Of a DNA stretch of 64,000 bases, positions 36,830 through 47,781 are shown piece by piece. The stretch covers positions 39,928,001-39,992,000 of the forward strand of contig CM060733.1 of the NCBI GenBank assembly GCA_030704615.1. Direction: 5' to 3'. A program made the position numbers and the translations under genes. The notes below the pieces were generated by a model that saw nothing but the letters and a program-made list of their open reading frames with translations, did no database searches and was not told the DNA's origin. This DNA is from Takakia lepidozioides. Taxonomy: Eukaryota; Streptophyta; Takakiopsida; Takakiales; Takakiaceae. The number at the start of each line of letters is the position of its first letter. Position 1 is the first letter of the stretch.

Positions 36830-39250
36830 TCACCAGTATTCCTCACAAGAACAAACCCCATTTTCAAAGCGGTGAAAGCGGTTGGCATCCCGTACAAGAA
36901 TTGCTCGCCCAACAATCTTTGAGATAAACTTAGTGGCTGTGTGGCAGTCACCACACACCCGAAGGTTCTTGATGACACGAAGAGGCGTGCCTGGGGCTGT
37001 GCTGATCAACCCAAAGGCAATGGCCAGCTTCTCACAGTGAAGGCAGAGAAAACTCATTTTTTGCTCCTCCTCCACATTATGCAACACAAAGCGTGTGTCA
37101 GGCACATACCCTGCCTCCTCCATCTGTCGAGACAGCCTTCTCAGCTCAACATAGATTTCCTCAATTTGTGGATCTCTATGTAGCAGGAACCAGGCTGCTT
37201 TCGGACACCTCTGATTTTCATCATTTTTCTTTTTGCAGTATCATCCCACCTGCCAGCTGCGGCATAGATATTTGATAGCATCACATAAGTAGTAGCATCC
37301 TGTCGACCCCACTTGAGAATAGATTTAGCCGCACATTCTGCCACCTCCACATTCCCATGAATTCTGCAGGCACCAAGCAAGGCTTTCCACACCACCACAT
37401 TTGGGGGGACTGGCATTTCGTTAATGAAGTCCTCAACCTCATCCAATTGCCCCGCACGGCCAAGATGTAGCCAAAGTGCTCCACTATACGAGTGAGGCCA
37501 TGATCTCGACTCAGGGAATCGAAGTAGTGTCTGCCTTCATCCACTAGGCCCCCATGGCTACATGCTTGGAGAACACTTATAAAGGTGATATTATTTGGCT
37601 TGAAACCTTCTTTTTACATACCTTCAAAACAGTTGCAGGGCTTCCCTACGACAACCATGTTGGGCATATCCTGCAATCATTGCACTCCATGAAACCACAT
37701 TTCGTTCAGCCATTTTGTCAAACACTCCCTTTGCATCCTTGATGCTCCCACATTTAGCATACATGTCCATGAGGGCAGTGTCCAGAATGACACCTGGTAC
37801 AATTCCAGCTTTCATGATGTCAGCGTGGACTTCTTTACCCTTTTCGAGAGCTGCCAAGCAGGCACAAGCATTGCAAGCAAAAACAAACGTAACCTGGTCA
37901 GGCTTCGCCCACTCCTGCATCATTTGTTCATAGGTCCCCAAAGTCTCCATCCAGCACCCATGCTGGGCATATCATTTTATCATCGCATTCCAGGACACCA
38001 AATTTCGTTCAGCCATTTTTGTCAAAGACTCCCTTTGCATCTTCGATGCTCCCGCATTTTTCATACATGTCCACAAGGGTACTGTTCAGAATGGAATCTG
38101 GTACAATTCCAGTTCTCAAGATGTCAGTGTGGACCTCTTTGCCTTTTTCTAGGGCTACCAAGCTCGCACACACATTGCAAAGGCAGACAAACGTGACCTG
38201 GTTGGGCTTCACCCCTTGCCACATCATTCGGTCATAGGTCCCCAAAGCCTCCATCCCACACCCATGTTGGGCGTATCCTGCAATCATTGCACTCCATGAC
38301 ACCATATTTTGTTCAGCCATGTTGTCGAACACTCCCTTTGCATCCTCAATGCTCCCGCATTTGGCATACATGTCCACAAGGGCAGTGTCCAGAATGACAC
38401 ATGGTACAATTCTAGCTTTCTTGATGTCAGCATGGACCTGTTTGCCTTTTTCCAGGGCTGCCAGGTTTGCACATGCATTATATATGCAACCGAACGTGAC
38501 CTGGTTGGGCTTCACCCCTTCCCGCATCATCTGCTCATAGGTCTCCAAAGCCTCCATCCCAAACCCATGTTGGACATATCCTGCAATCATCGCACTCCAT
38601 GACACCACATTTTGTTTAGCCATTTTGTCAAAGACTAACATGTCAAAATCACTCAAAAACCACCATAGATCCACCATCGAGCTAACTTGTAGGATTCAAC
38701 ATGAAAATTTAGGGACAACTCTGATAACAGGGAAAAACAGGCTGAAATGTGTTGAAGAAGGTGCCTTCATTAGCAGTGCCTTGTTCTATCTCTAGTTGAC
38801 CATCTACCCACGCAGATTTCTTGTAGCTATGGATCCACAGGGGAAAAGAAGTAATCTTATGTTTGAAATCCGACCTTCTTGGATGAATCTGGACCTCTAT
38901 CCATGGTCCTTCAACTACCCTTGCCTGTGGACAATTCATAATACATCCTCAGCCTTGCTGCTAGCAGCTGACACCGATGGCATGAAGTTCTTCTAGCAAA
39001 CACCCCAACCCTATTTATTGCAGTAGTTCCAATTTTGAATTGCATCTGCTTCTCTCTGTAGTCCAATAGTCAATCAATTTTTTGTCTTCATTGTCCCACC
39101 ATTGACTAAGGTCGGAAAGTGTTCATTCCAAAGCTTCTCCTCATCTCTGTTATCTGTGTTTTTGGATACTTTCCTACTGCCACATCGGCAGTAACTTGTC
39201 AAAGTCACTCCAAACCACCACAGATTCATCCAAAAAACTAACTTACGGAA
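36830..39250 (-). pseudogene. PPR-DYW pseudogene with PDF leader
   Basis: Read from right to left. A decayed leader (about 39190-39080, then RRSDFKHKITSFPLWIHSYKK at 38709-38939) matches the PDF motif region of the intact PPR gene. It is followed by two to three PLS triplets (38677-37624), an E domain (37544-37141) and a DYW domain (37123-36830) ending CSCEEYW. Several frameshifts separate the segments. In the deaminase motif the HSE of active DYW domains reads HCE, though CGDCH is kept. It is a near relative of the gene at 47528 but much shorter in PPR number. Confidence 0.85.
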
Positions 39251-39420
39251 TTCAACATGTAAATTCAGGGCCGAGTTTGATGAGAGGGAAAAACAGGCTG
39301 AAATAGGTCGAAGAAAAAAGTGCCCTCACCACATTGTTCTTGACCCTGTGTCATGACCCATGGAGGATTTGACAGACCATCAACCAAAATGACCTCTTTT
39401 GTGTGCTGCTTGTGTCTGTA

Positions 39421-40022
39421 GTCAACTAATGTTGGATTGGTCTGTGAGAACCACCATGGCGTGCTAAGACCAAGCCGACTCTCCCAAGAACCTTGTAAAC
39501 AAAAGGAAAAATATCAAATGATGGTACTAAGGTCCCTTCCAGACCACCGACCGGACAAAACACTCAAAAACAACGTTTGTCCACTGTTTCGGCCGTTTCA
39601 CAGATGCCATGTCATCAAAAATTGCGGGAAGTTACGGAACCCAGCGGACGAGCTTCATAGCGTTTTCACACCAAGTAGTGGACAAAAAGGGTCCACTGGA
39701 CAACTTGATATCGCGCTCAGATAGCTCACGATGCTTTGGCAAAGGTACAAGGTGCAGAGAAAGAAGAGACCCGCCGATAGCCTTCGTTAGGTTTTGTCCA
39801 GTGGACAAGATTCTAGGCCTACTATTACCTGGCCCCAAATTTGCTTTGGTGGCTCAATTGGAGCGATGACTCAGCACATTGGAAAGACTCCTCTTCACTG
39901 GAAAGCATGTAGCGCACAAAATCCGGTTTTTAACCAATCAAAGTGCAAGTTCGTTTTGTCAGGTCGCTAGTCTGGAACCGCCCTAACAGGAGCCAAACGG
40001 CCCTAGCAGCCAAGAGCCCACA
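39421..40022. other. Intergenic between PPR pseudogene and Pack-MULE; nothing recognised
   Basis: Short ORFs only, with no family match. The GTCCACTGGACAA/GTCCAGTGGACAA words near 39690 and 39800 form a small inverted pair of unknown meaning. Confidence 0.5.
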
Positions 40023-40031
40023 AATGCAGGA

Positions 40032-40285
40032 GCCAAGCATTAGATGGGGCCCTAGAGTTGAATGTGAGGGAGCCGGTTCAGCCAGCGTGGACCCCCCGCC
40101 ACCCCCTGCCCACCCCCACCTCCATCGCCCGCACACCGCGCGGCAGCTGCCGCGCGGCACGCCCTCCCGTGCCTCATATGCCCGCTGGGGGACATGACGC
40201 ATGCCCTGGCCATGCCCTCTCCCGCCTCCCATCCTGCCCTCATGCCTGCCATCGTCTTGCATCCAACATAGTACATGCTATCCCA
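40032..40285 (+). repeat. Left TIR of the Pack-MULE
   Basis: It shares GGAGCCGGTTCAGCCAGCGT, the GGACCCCCCGCCACCCCCTG block, CCACCTCCATCGCCCGC and GACATGACGCATGCCCTGGC with the reverse complement of the right arm. Similarity fades near a shared GTACATGC. Confidence 0.92.
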
Positions 40286-40579
40286 AGCATACATCATGCA
40301 TTCATGAAATTATGCATAATTCAAAAATTATTCTGACAGGTATTCAAATTTCAAATGGCAAATCTGAGCAAAGGACTTGACGTTCAGATGTATGCCACGT
40401 CGTCACATACATGGCCACCCCAATTGAGGGTTTTTCTACCCTCATCGTGCATTTCCTCGTACAACAGTTCTCTCCATGCTTTCCAACCGCGTCCCTACGC
40501 AACGAGGGCATTCACATTCCATGGAACGCGATGGAATGGTGTCATGGAACGCGATGATCGCAAAATATGCACAGCACGG

Positions 40580-42633
40580 TCTGGGATGGAGGCTTTGGAG
40601 ACCTATGAGCAAATGATGCGCGGGGGGGGTGAGGCCCAACCATATCACGTTTGTTTGCATTTGCAATGCGTGTGCGAGCCTTGCAGCCTTGGAAAAGGGC
40701 AAAGAGGTCCACGGTGATATCGTCAAAGCTGGAATAGTACCAGACGTCATTCTGAACACTGCCCTGGTGGACATGTATGCCAAATGATGCAAAGGGAGTG
40801 TTCGATAACATGGTTGAACGAAATATGGTGTCATGGAACGCAATGATCGTAGAATATGCACAACACGGGTGTGGAATGGAGGCTTTGGAGACCTATGAGC
40901 AAATGATGCGCGGGGGGTGAGTCCCAACCATATCACGTTTGTTTGCATTTGCAATGCGTGTGCAAGCCTTGTAGCCTTGGAAAAGGGCAAAGAGGTCCAT
41001 GGTGATATTGTCAAAGCTGGAATAGTACCAGACGTCATTCTGAACACTGCCCTGGTGGACATGTATGCCAAATGTGGGAGCATTGAAGATGCATTGAGCA
41101 GATGATGTGGGAAAGGGTGAAGCCCGACCACATCACGTTTGTTTGTGTTTGCAAGGTATGTGCAAACTTGGCAGCTCTCGAAAAGGGTAAAGAGGTCCAT
41201 GGTGACATCGTCAAAGCTGGAAGTGTACCAGATGTTATTCTGCACAGTACCCTTGTGGACATGTATGCCAAATGTGGGAGCATTGAAGATTCAAATGGAG
41301 TGTTTGACACTACAGCTGAACGTGATGTGGTGTCGTGGAATGCAATGATTGCAGGATATGCACAGCAGGGCGCGGGACTGAGGCTTTGCATACATAAGAG
41401 CAAATGATGCAGGAAGAGGTGAAGCCCAACCACATCACGTTTTTTTGTGTTTGCAATGCATATGCAAGGGTGGCAGCCTTGGAAAAGGGCAAAGAGGTCC
41501 ATGGTGACATCGTCAGAGCTGGTATTGTACCAAATGTCACTCTAAACAATGCCCTCGTGGACATGTATGCCAAATGTGGGAGCATGGAGAATGCAAAGGG
41601 AGTGTTCAACAATATGGCCGATCGAGATGTAGCGTCCTAGAATGCTATGATTGCAGGATCTGAAGGAATGCAAACGGAAAGCTTGAAGCTCGACAGTTTC
41701 ACCTTTATATGTCTTTTCTTTGCATGCAGCCACATTGGCCTACTGGATGAAGGAAGATGCAACTTTGATTCCCTGAGTCAACATCATGATGTCTCTCCGA
41801 CAGTAAAGCACTCTGGCTGCATGGAGGACCTTCTTGGACATATGGGGCAATTGGATGAGGCAGAGGAGCTTTTAACAAAATGCCAATGAAACCAATTGCT
41901 ATGGTCTGGAGGGCCTTGCTTGGTGCCTGCAGAATCCATGGCAATGTGGAGATGGTTGAACGTGCAACAACATCTATTCTCAAGTGGGATGAATAGGATG
42001 CTGCGACTTATGTGTTGCTATCAAACATCTATGTTGCAGGTGGCAGGTGGGACGATAGTGCAAAGGTACGAAAAATGATGAAGGTCAGAGGGGCTAGAAA
42101 GGAGCTAGGTCACTGCTGCCTTTGTTGTAGATGACAAATTGCACCCCAAAATTAAGGAAATCCATGCTGAGCTGAGAAGATTGTCTGGACAGATGAAGAA
42201 GGCCGGGTATGTGCCTGACACGCTTTGTATTACATGATGTGGGGGAGGAGCAAAATGAATTTTCTCTTTGCCACCACAGTGAGAAGCTGGCCATTGGTTT
42301 TGGGCTGATCAGCACGGCCCCTAGGAGTACACTCCGGCTCATCAAGAATCTTCGGGTGTGTGGTGACTGCGACACCTCCACCAAGTTCATTTCAAAGATT
42401 GATGGCCGCGCAATTGTTGTACGGCATGCTAACCGCTTTCACCACTTTGAAGATGGGGTTTGTTCTTGCCGGGATTACTGGTGAAACAGTTTTTTCTGGA
42501 AAATTGTGGTGACTGCCACACCTCCACCAAGTTCATCTCAAAGATTGTTGGCAGCGCAATTGTTGTACAGGATGCTAACCGCTTTCACCACTTTGAAGAT
42601 GGGGTTTGTTCTTGCGGGGATTACTGGTGAAAC
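40580..42633 (+). pseudogene. PPR-DYW cassette in the Pack-MULE, forward copy
   Basis: It begins mid-repeat (EALETYEQMM at about 40589) and runs through several PLS triplets (40917-41105, 41102-41407, 41404-41640), an E domain region (41647-42080) and a DYW domain (42209-42484, ending CSCRDYW). Stops and frameshifts separate the segments. There is no leader or transit peptide. [10 protein letters not shown] is kept; the CxxCH motif reads CGDCDT, losing the His. The final ~128 bp of the DYW region is duplicated downstream (42506-42633, ending CSCGDYW). Confidence 0.88.
42360..42633 (+). repeat. Tandem duplication of the DYW 3' end
   Basis: The segment from GTGGTGACTGC to TACTGGTGAAAC occurs twice, starting near 42360 and 42506. 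The second copy keeps the canonical CSCGDYW end and the first reads CSCRDYW. Confidence 0.85.
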
Positions 42634-43949
42634 AATTTTTTTTGGGAAGATGCAAGTGTCTTGCTTCATTCATTGATCTGTGTAGCTACTCAGTTCATCC
42701 ACCATTTCTGGAGAAGATTGACCATGATGTACTGTTGAGGGCATTTTCCTGCTGCATATCCACAGGAAATGGTAGTGGGGTAGGTGAAGTCAGCCCATAC
42801 TTGCACTTGACTGGAGCAGGTAATGAGTAAAGGGGGGATTTCGACTGACTCTGGTGATAGTGGAAGGACATTAGAGTGTTGTGCTAGTTCTGGTGTGGGT
42901 GGTGGACCTTCTCCAAAGCTTGGAATTGGATCTTGGTGAATTAAGGCTAGCTTTCGATGCAAGCTAATCAAGAGCTCTATCTGACGCAGCGCCGTGATAC
43001 AAACATGTCCAAATTTAAGATGTTGAACAAACTTGTGCATAAGGCTGTCCTTCTAATCAAGCTCATTACGAATTGTATTCACTTTCATCTGGCCTGAAAC
43101 TTCACGTAGTGTTTGTAAAGTACTTGAGATGCTGATCTCAAACAAGCGCCAAGATCTCCTAAATATCCAATACCACGTCACGAAAAGCAAACCTCTTTTT
43201 CTCAATCTCTTGCTTCCAGTAACTGTCCAATATCTCAAATTTGGACCCAAAAACTTATGGGTGAATCTCTTGATCCATCATGATGGTTCAATTAATATTA
43301 ATACAATTACACCAAAATAATGGATATGACTAATGAGAGGGTGATGTCGACCGCTCCTCCTTTGGCTGTGACGGCATTGTCACAACAAGACTCCACTTTG
43401 TCTTGTGATGTGGTGTGACACTCAACTCTTGTGCTAAGGGTGGGATGTGTTACACCCAAGATCACCCTGGCTATGCACAGGCAAGGCACAACTACCCAAC
43501 CACGCATGACTACAGATCATATAACAAATATCTTTCCCAGGTAGAGTGAAGATCATTCCCACAAAGGAGACTCTGTCTGGCTTCCTGTTGGTAAGGAAAA
43601 TGTTTGCAGTATCTTTCTTTTTCTTGTATGAGATACAATTATGCGATCCAATGAGAGCCACGTGTCATATTTGTGGTCAAATTGGGAGCTCTAGTAGCAA
43701 TGTAGGCATACACATTCTGTTTGCTAGCATGATCTGATGCCTGTAATCAGATTGTTTTTTATCATGTGGGTGCAAAGCGCAATCTTGGGCACCTCCTGGT
43801 TGGTAGACTCCACAATCAGCTCTTGTTGCGTTGTTATGCCGAGGGGAGGAAATGCCTTTAAAAGTATGTCATAGTCGACATTCCCAGGGCAATGGCGAAT
43901 GAACCAAGCAGCTGGATGCTTTTAATGAATGAAGCAAGCCACTCACAAC
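42634..43949. other. Spacer between the two convergent PPR cassettes
   Basis: No gene is recognised. It would form the loop if the flanking inverted PPR cassettes were transcribed together. ORFs at 42690-43040 and 43434-43661 on the minus strand match nothing I know. Confidence 0.5.
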
Positions 43950-45888
43950 ATCAATTCACTAGAATAAACCCATCCTCAAAGTGGTGAAAGCGGCTGGTAT
44001 CCTGTTCAACAATTGCTCGCCGAACAATCTTTGAGATGAACTTGGTGGCTGTGGCAGTCACCACACATTCAAAGGTTCTTGATGAATCAAAGAGGTGTCC
44101 CTGGTGCCGTACTCATCCGCCCAAAAGTAATGGCCACCTTGCTGTGGTGGCAAAGAGAAATTTCTTTTGCTCCTACATATCATGCAATACAAACGTGCGT
44201 CAGGCACATACCCGGCCTCCTTCATGTGCCCAGACAATCTTCTCAGCTCAACATGCATTTCCTAATTTGTGGATACAATTGTTATCTACCACCAAATATG
44301 TGGACCCGTTTACCAAAGTCAATGGAGCAGCGACCTAGCTGCTTTTTGATACCTCTGAATTGCATCATTTTCCTCACCTTTGTAGTATCGTCCCACCTAC
44401 CAGTTGCAGCATATATAAGTGATAGCAATTCATAAGTTATGGTGTCCTTGTTGATCCCGCTTGAGAATAGATTTTGCCACAGATTGTGCCACCTCCACAT
44501 TCCCATAAATTCTGTATGCACCAAGCAAGGTCTTCCACACCGCAGCATCTGGTTGGACAGGCATTTTGTTGATGAGTCCTCAGCCTCATCCAATTGCCCT
44601 GCACGACCAAGGAGGTCCACCATGCAGCCAAAATGTTCCATTGTAGGAGTCAGGCCATGATCTCGATGCAGGGAATCAAAGTAGTGTCTACCTTCATCCA
44701 CTAGACCCCATGACTACATGCTTGGAGAACACATATAAAAGTGATACTGCAGTTCGGCGTCAAGCCTGTCTTCCTTATGACAACCATGCTGGGCATATCC
44801 TGCAATCATGGCATTCCATGATACCACATTTCGTCCAGCCATACTGTTGAACACTTCCTTTGCATCGTCAATGCTCCCACATATGGCATAAATGTCCACA
44901 AGGGAATTGTTAAGAATGACATCTGGTACAATTCCAGATTTCATGATGTCAGCATGGACCTCTCTGCCTTTTTCCAGGGCTATCAGGCACGCACATGCAT
45001 TGCAAACGCAAATGAAGGTGGCCTGATCTGGCTTCACCTCTTCGCCCATCATTTGCTCATAGGTCTCCAAACCCTCCATTCCGCATCCATGCTAGGCATA
45101 TCCTCCTATCATTGTGTTCCATGACACCACATTTCGTTCAGCCATTTTGGCGAACACTCCCTTTGCATCCTCAATGCTCCCACATTTGGCGTACATGTCC
45201 ACGAGGGTGTTGTTCAGAATGACATCTGGTACAATTTCAGCTGTCACAATGTCAGCATGGACCTCTCTGCCTTTTTTTAGGGCTGCCCTCCCTGCACACG
45301 CATTGCAAACGCAAAGGAAAGTGACCCGGTTTGGCTTCACCCCTACCCGGATCATTTGCTCATAGGTCTCCAAAGCATCCATTCCGCATCCATGTTGGGC
45401 ATATCCTGTGATCATAGCATTCCATGACACCACATTTCGTTCTGCCATATTGTCAAACAGCCCATTTGCATCCTTGAGGCTCCCACATTTGGCATAAATG
45501 TCTACAAGGGTGTTGTTCAGAATGACATCTGGTACAATTCCAGCTTTTATGATGTCAGCATGAACCTCTCTGCCATTTTCCAGGGCTGCTAGGCCTGCAT
45601 AGGCATTGCAAATGCAAATGAACGTGACCTGGTCTGGCTTCACCGTACCCCTTCCTGGATCATTTTCTCGTAGGTCCTCAAAGCCTCCATCCCACACCCA
45701 TGCTGGGAATATCCTCCAATCATAGCACTCCAGGAAACCACATATTGTTCAGCCATACTGTTGAACACTCCCTTTGCATCCTTAATGCTCCCGCATTTGG
45801 CATACATGTCCACCAAGGTGTTGTTCAGAATGACATCTGGGTCAATTCCAGCTTTCATGATGTCAGAATGGACCTCTTTGACCTTTCC
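43950..45888 (-). pseudogene. PPR-DYW cassette in the Pack-MULE, reverse copy
   Basis: From 45888 leftwards: GKVKEVHSDIMKAGIDPDVI, then about three PLS triplets (45858-45640, 45697-45092, 45079-44714), an E domain (44701-44282) and a decayed DYW region (44258-43950). Frameshifts occur at 45660, 45090 and 44710. The zinc-finger ORF directly upstream is in the same frame, separated by a single TGA. Its 3' end faces the 3' end of the forward cassette. Confidence 0.88.
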
Positions 45889-46353
45889 TCATCTGATGAC
45901 AACTCCTGAAATACTTGACTCTGCGACCTCCGTCCTTACTGATTTCCGATGAAGATCACCCAAATTTTCTTGGGACACCGAGGCATGGGAGGCCTGGCCC
46001 TTTGTCCTATTTGTGGTTTTGCGAGGTAGCATATGTCCATGGCGCCTGAGGACATCCTCCATAATAGCCTTCTGGCTTGGTGTGAGGGGCCCTTCACCTT
46101 CCCCATGCTTCATACAACCATCCACCCTATGCAAGTTCAATTTTTTTTTATCGGCAAAAAGCAGATCACATTGTATGCATCTGTATTGTCGTCTGTTAGA
46201 CGCACCAGGTTCATCGACCCGTGCCATCATGTAGGCCTCGCATATGAGGGACTCGTATTCATCACTTTCATAAGTCTCGCGATATTCCCTCCAGTTCTCT
46301 ATCATTTTGCTCTCCTTCATCGTGAGTGTTGCGTCTGCCAACAATTGCAGCAT
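45889..46353 (-). CDS. MULE zinc-finger ORF (homologue of the 15305 finger), fused to PPR cassette but for one stop
   Basis: The ORF has 154 codons with YRCIQCDLLFADKKKLNLHR followed by VDGCMKH, a C-x2-C-x11-H-x4-C-x2-H type finger. Its upstream EYESLICEAYMMARV aligns with EYDAKIVEAFLDLRA before the finger at 15305 in the larger MULE, so both are the N-terminal module of the same transposon-encoded protein. The last codons SISGVVIR are followed by TGA and then PPR sequence in the same frame. The Ulp1 half is absent. Whether it is expressed is unknown. Confidence 0.6.
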   Translation of the reverse strand: MLQLLADATLTMKESKMIENWREYRETYESDEYESLICEAYMMARVDEPGASNRRQYRCIQCDLLFADKKKLNLHRVDGCMKHGEGEGPLTPSQKAIMEDVLRRHGHMLPRKTTNRTKGQASHASVSQENLGDLHRKSVRTEVAESSISGVVIR

Positions 46354-46984
46354 CGTGCAAACCTACACAGACAATGCCAAGCATAAATCCACATGCCACT
46401 CACTTACTTGAACCCTCAAATTGCCCGCATGGCCATTGAACCCCCCAATACCTCCATGGTGTGCATGTCATTTACACTAAACCCTAAACCCCAAAACAAA
46501 ATGGAAGGACTGCAGATAATGACATATCTCAGAATGGAGAGTGTTCATGGCCGCATATGTGCACGTCCCTGGAGCTCGCAAGTGAACTATGGAAACAACA
46601 GTCAATCCAGGTCTGCTCCTTCACATACCAAGCAAATATAACATGCAACCTGCTCAGATGATTGGTTTCGGATGCTCGATGCAGAACTCACTCACGTGCT
46701 AAATCCTGGAAGAAGAGCACAATCACAATCCGGAGAACACAGAAGAGAAATATCAAGGGATAATAAGGACCTGCACGCAATTGGAGATGAAGCGGTGCAA
46801 CCATTGAAGACAGCCAAAACATCCTGCTTCGTAGCCCGATTGTCCATTCGTGTCCACAAACTGAACCTCCATGGCGGGACGCGGTACGCCAACGCCCTCA
46901 AAAATTGATAGCCACATTTCGCGATGGCTGCCAACAACACACCGTCCCGTCTCATTCTACATGCAATGCAATGATATGGATGCA
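46354..46984. other. Pack-MULE subterminal sequence; no gene seen
   Basis: Lies between the zinc-finger ORF start and the right TIR. It presumably includes the promoter for the leftward ORF. Short frames only. Confidence 0.5.
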
Positions 46985-47234
46985 ATGGAAGCATGCATGT
47001 ACCATGGGCAGGATGAAGGCATGCAGGGGGGATGGGGATGCGGGAGAGGGCATGGCCAGGGCATGCGTCATGTCCCTGCAGCGGGCACATGAGGTGCGGG
47101 AGGGTGTGCCGCGCAGCAGCTTCCGCGTGGTGCGCGGGCGATGGAGGTGGGGGTGGGCAGGGGGTGGCGGGGGGTCCACGCTGGCTGAACCGGCTCCCTC
47201 GCATTCAACTCCAGAGCCCCATCTAATGCTTGGC
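46985..47234 (-). repeat. Right TIR of the Pack-MULE
   Basis: Reverse complement of 40032-40285 with small indels. It ends GCTTGGC immediately before the AATGCAGGA duplication. Confidence 0.92.
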
Positions 47235-47280
47235 AATGCAGGATGGACAAACTTCTTCACATCGCACATTAAGCCACATA

Positions 47281-47294
47281 GTGCCACGTGGCAC
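47281..47294. promoter_or_regulatory. Perfect palindromic G-box upstream of the PPR gene
   Basis: GTGCCACGTGGCAC is a 14-base perfect palindrome centred on the CACGTG core (CCACGTGG), a bZIP/bHLH binding site type in plants. It lies 234 bp upstream of the PPR start codon and 47 bp outside the Pack-MULE end. Function is inferred from motif and position only. Confidence 0.5.
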
Positions 47295-47481
47295 TATCGA
47301 CCGAGACAGGAGCAGGCGCCGAGTGGAGTTGGGTGAGAAGGGACCTCATTTCTACAGGGTGAGCTACAATGGAGAGCAACCATTGTTTTACTGCAAGCAG
47401 ATCTGAGCCAGGCAAGGGCTGGACAGCAGCCGCAAATCTTCACACTCGGAGGTTGCAGCGCAGGTTGCAAAATTCTTAGAG

Positions 47482-47537
47482 GGAGCAGCCATGGCAGCGC
47501 GCTTTAAAATTCACAGAAGGAGAAGCCATGGCAGCGC
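47482..47537 (+). repeat. 37-bp tandem duplication of the start-codon region
   Basis: GAGCAGCCATGGCAGCGCG (about 47482) recurs as GAGAAGCCATGGCAGCGCG 37 bp later. Both contain ATG in the same good context, but in different reading frames because 37 is not a multiple of three. Confidence 0.85.
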
Positions 47538-47781
47538 GTACAATACGAATGGCATACTACACATGTTCCCGTGGCACCCCGGGGTGCCCTCACCGAGACT
47601 ACTCTGCTTGCAAGACTGGCCTTGTTCCGACAGCTTCACGAAAGTGTGGGCTGTACACACTGTACGGGACCCCTGCGCATTTGAACCGCATTGCAATAAG
47701 ATTTTCCACAACTGGTTTCAAGCCGATTGCGGGGCAGTTGCGACCAATAGAGGAGGACCAAGTCCGTGGACAAGGGGGTGA
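47491..47781 (+). CDS. Upstream ORF overlapping the PPR start (96 codons)
   Basis: It begins at the first of the two duplicated ATGs and shares MAAR with the main protein before diverging in the +1 frame. It overlaps the PPR coding region by about 250 nt. As the first ATG in strong context, it could reduce translation of the PPR protein unless transcription starts downstream of it. No family match; probably regulatory rather than functional as a protein. Confidence 0.4.
   Translation: MAARFKIHRRRSHGSAYNTNGILHMFPWHPGVPSPRLLCLQDWPCSDSFTKVWAVHTVRDPCAFEPHCNKIFHNWFQADCGAVATNRGGPSPWTRG

Larger units (their letters stand above)
40032..47234. mobile_element. 7.2 kb Pack-MULE-like element with 9-bp TSD and captured PPR cassettes
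   Basis: The termini are GCCAAGCATTAGATGGGGC on the left and its reverse complement on the right. They are flanked by perfect 9-bp direct repeats AATGCAGGA at 40023-40031 and 47235-47243, the duplication length typical of Mutator-like elements. TIRs extend about 250 bp. There is no transposase. The cargo is two PPR-DYW cassettes in opposite orientation plus a zinc-finger ORF related to the accessory gene of the 18.6 kb MULE. It is non-autonomous. The right end lies 294 bp upstream of the intact PPR start codon. Confidence 0.93.

Noticed and set aside
40442-41245. 267-codon minus-strand ORF
   Set aside because: Antisense shadow of PPR triplets; similar shadows occur opposite the intact PPR gene (49321-49968).
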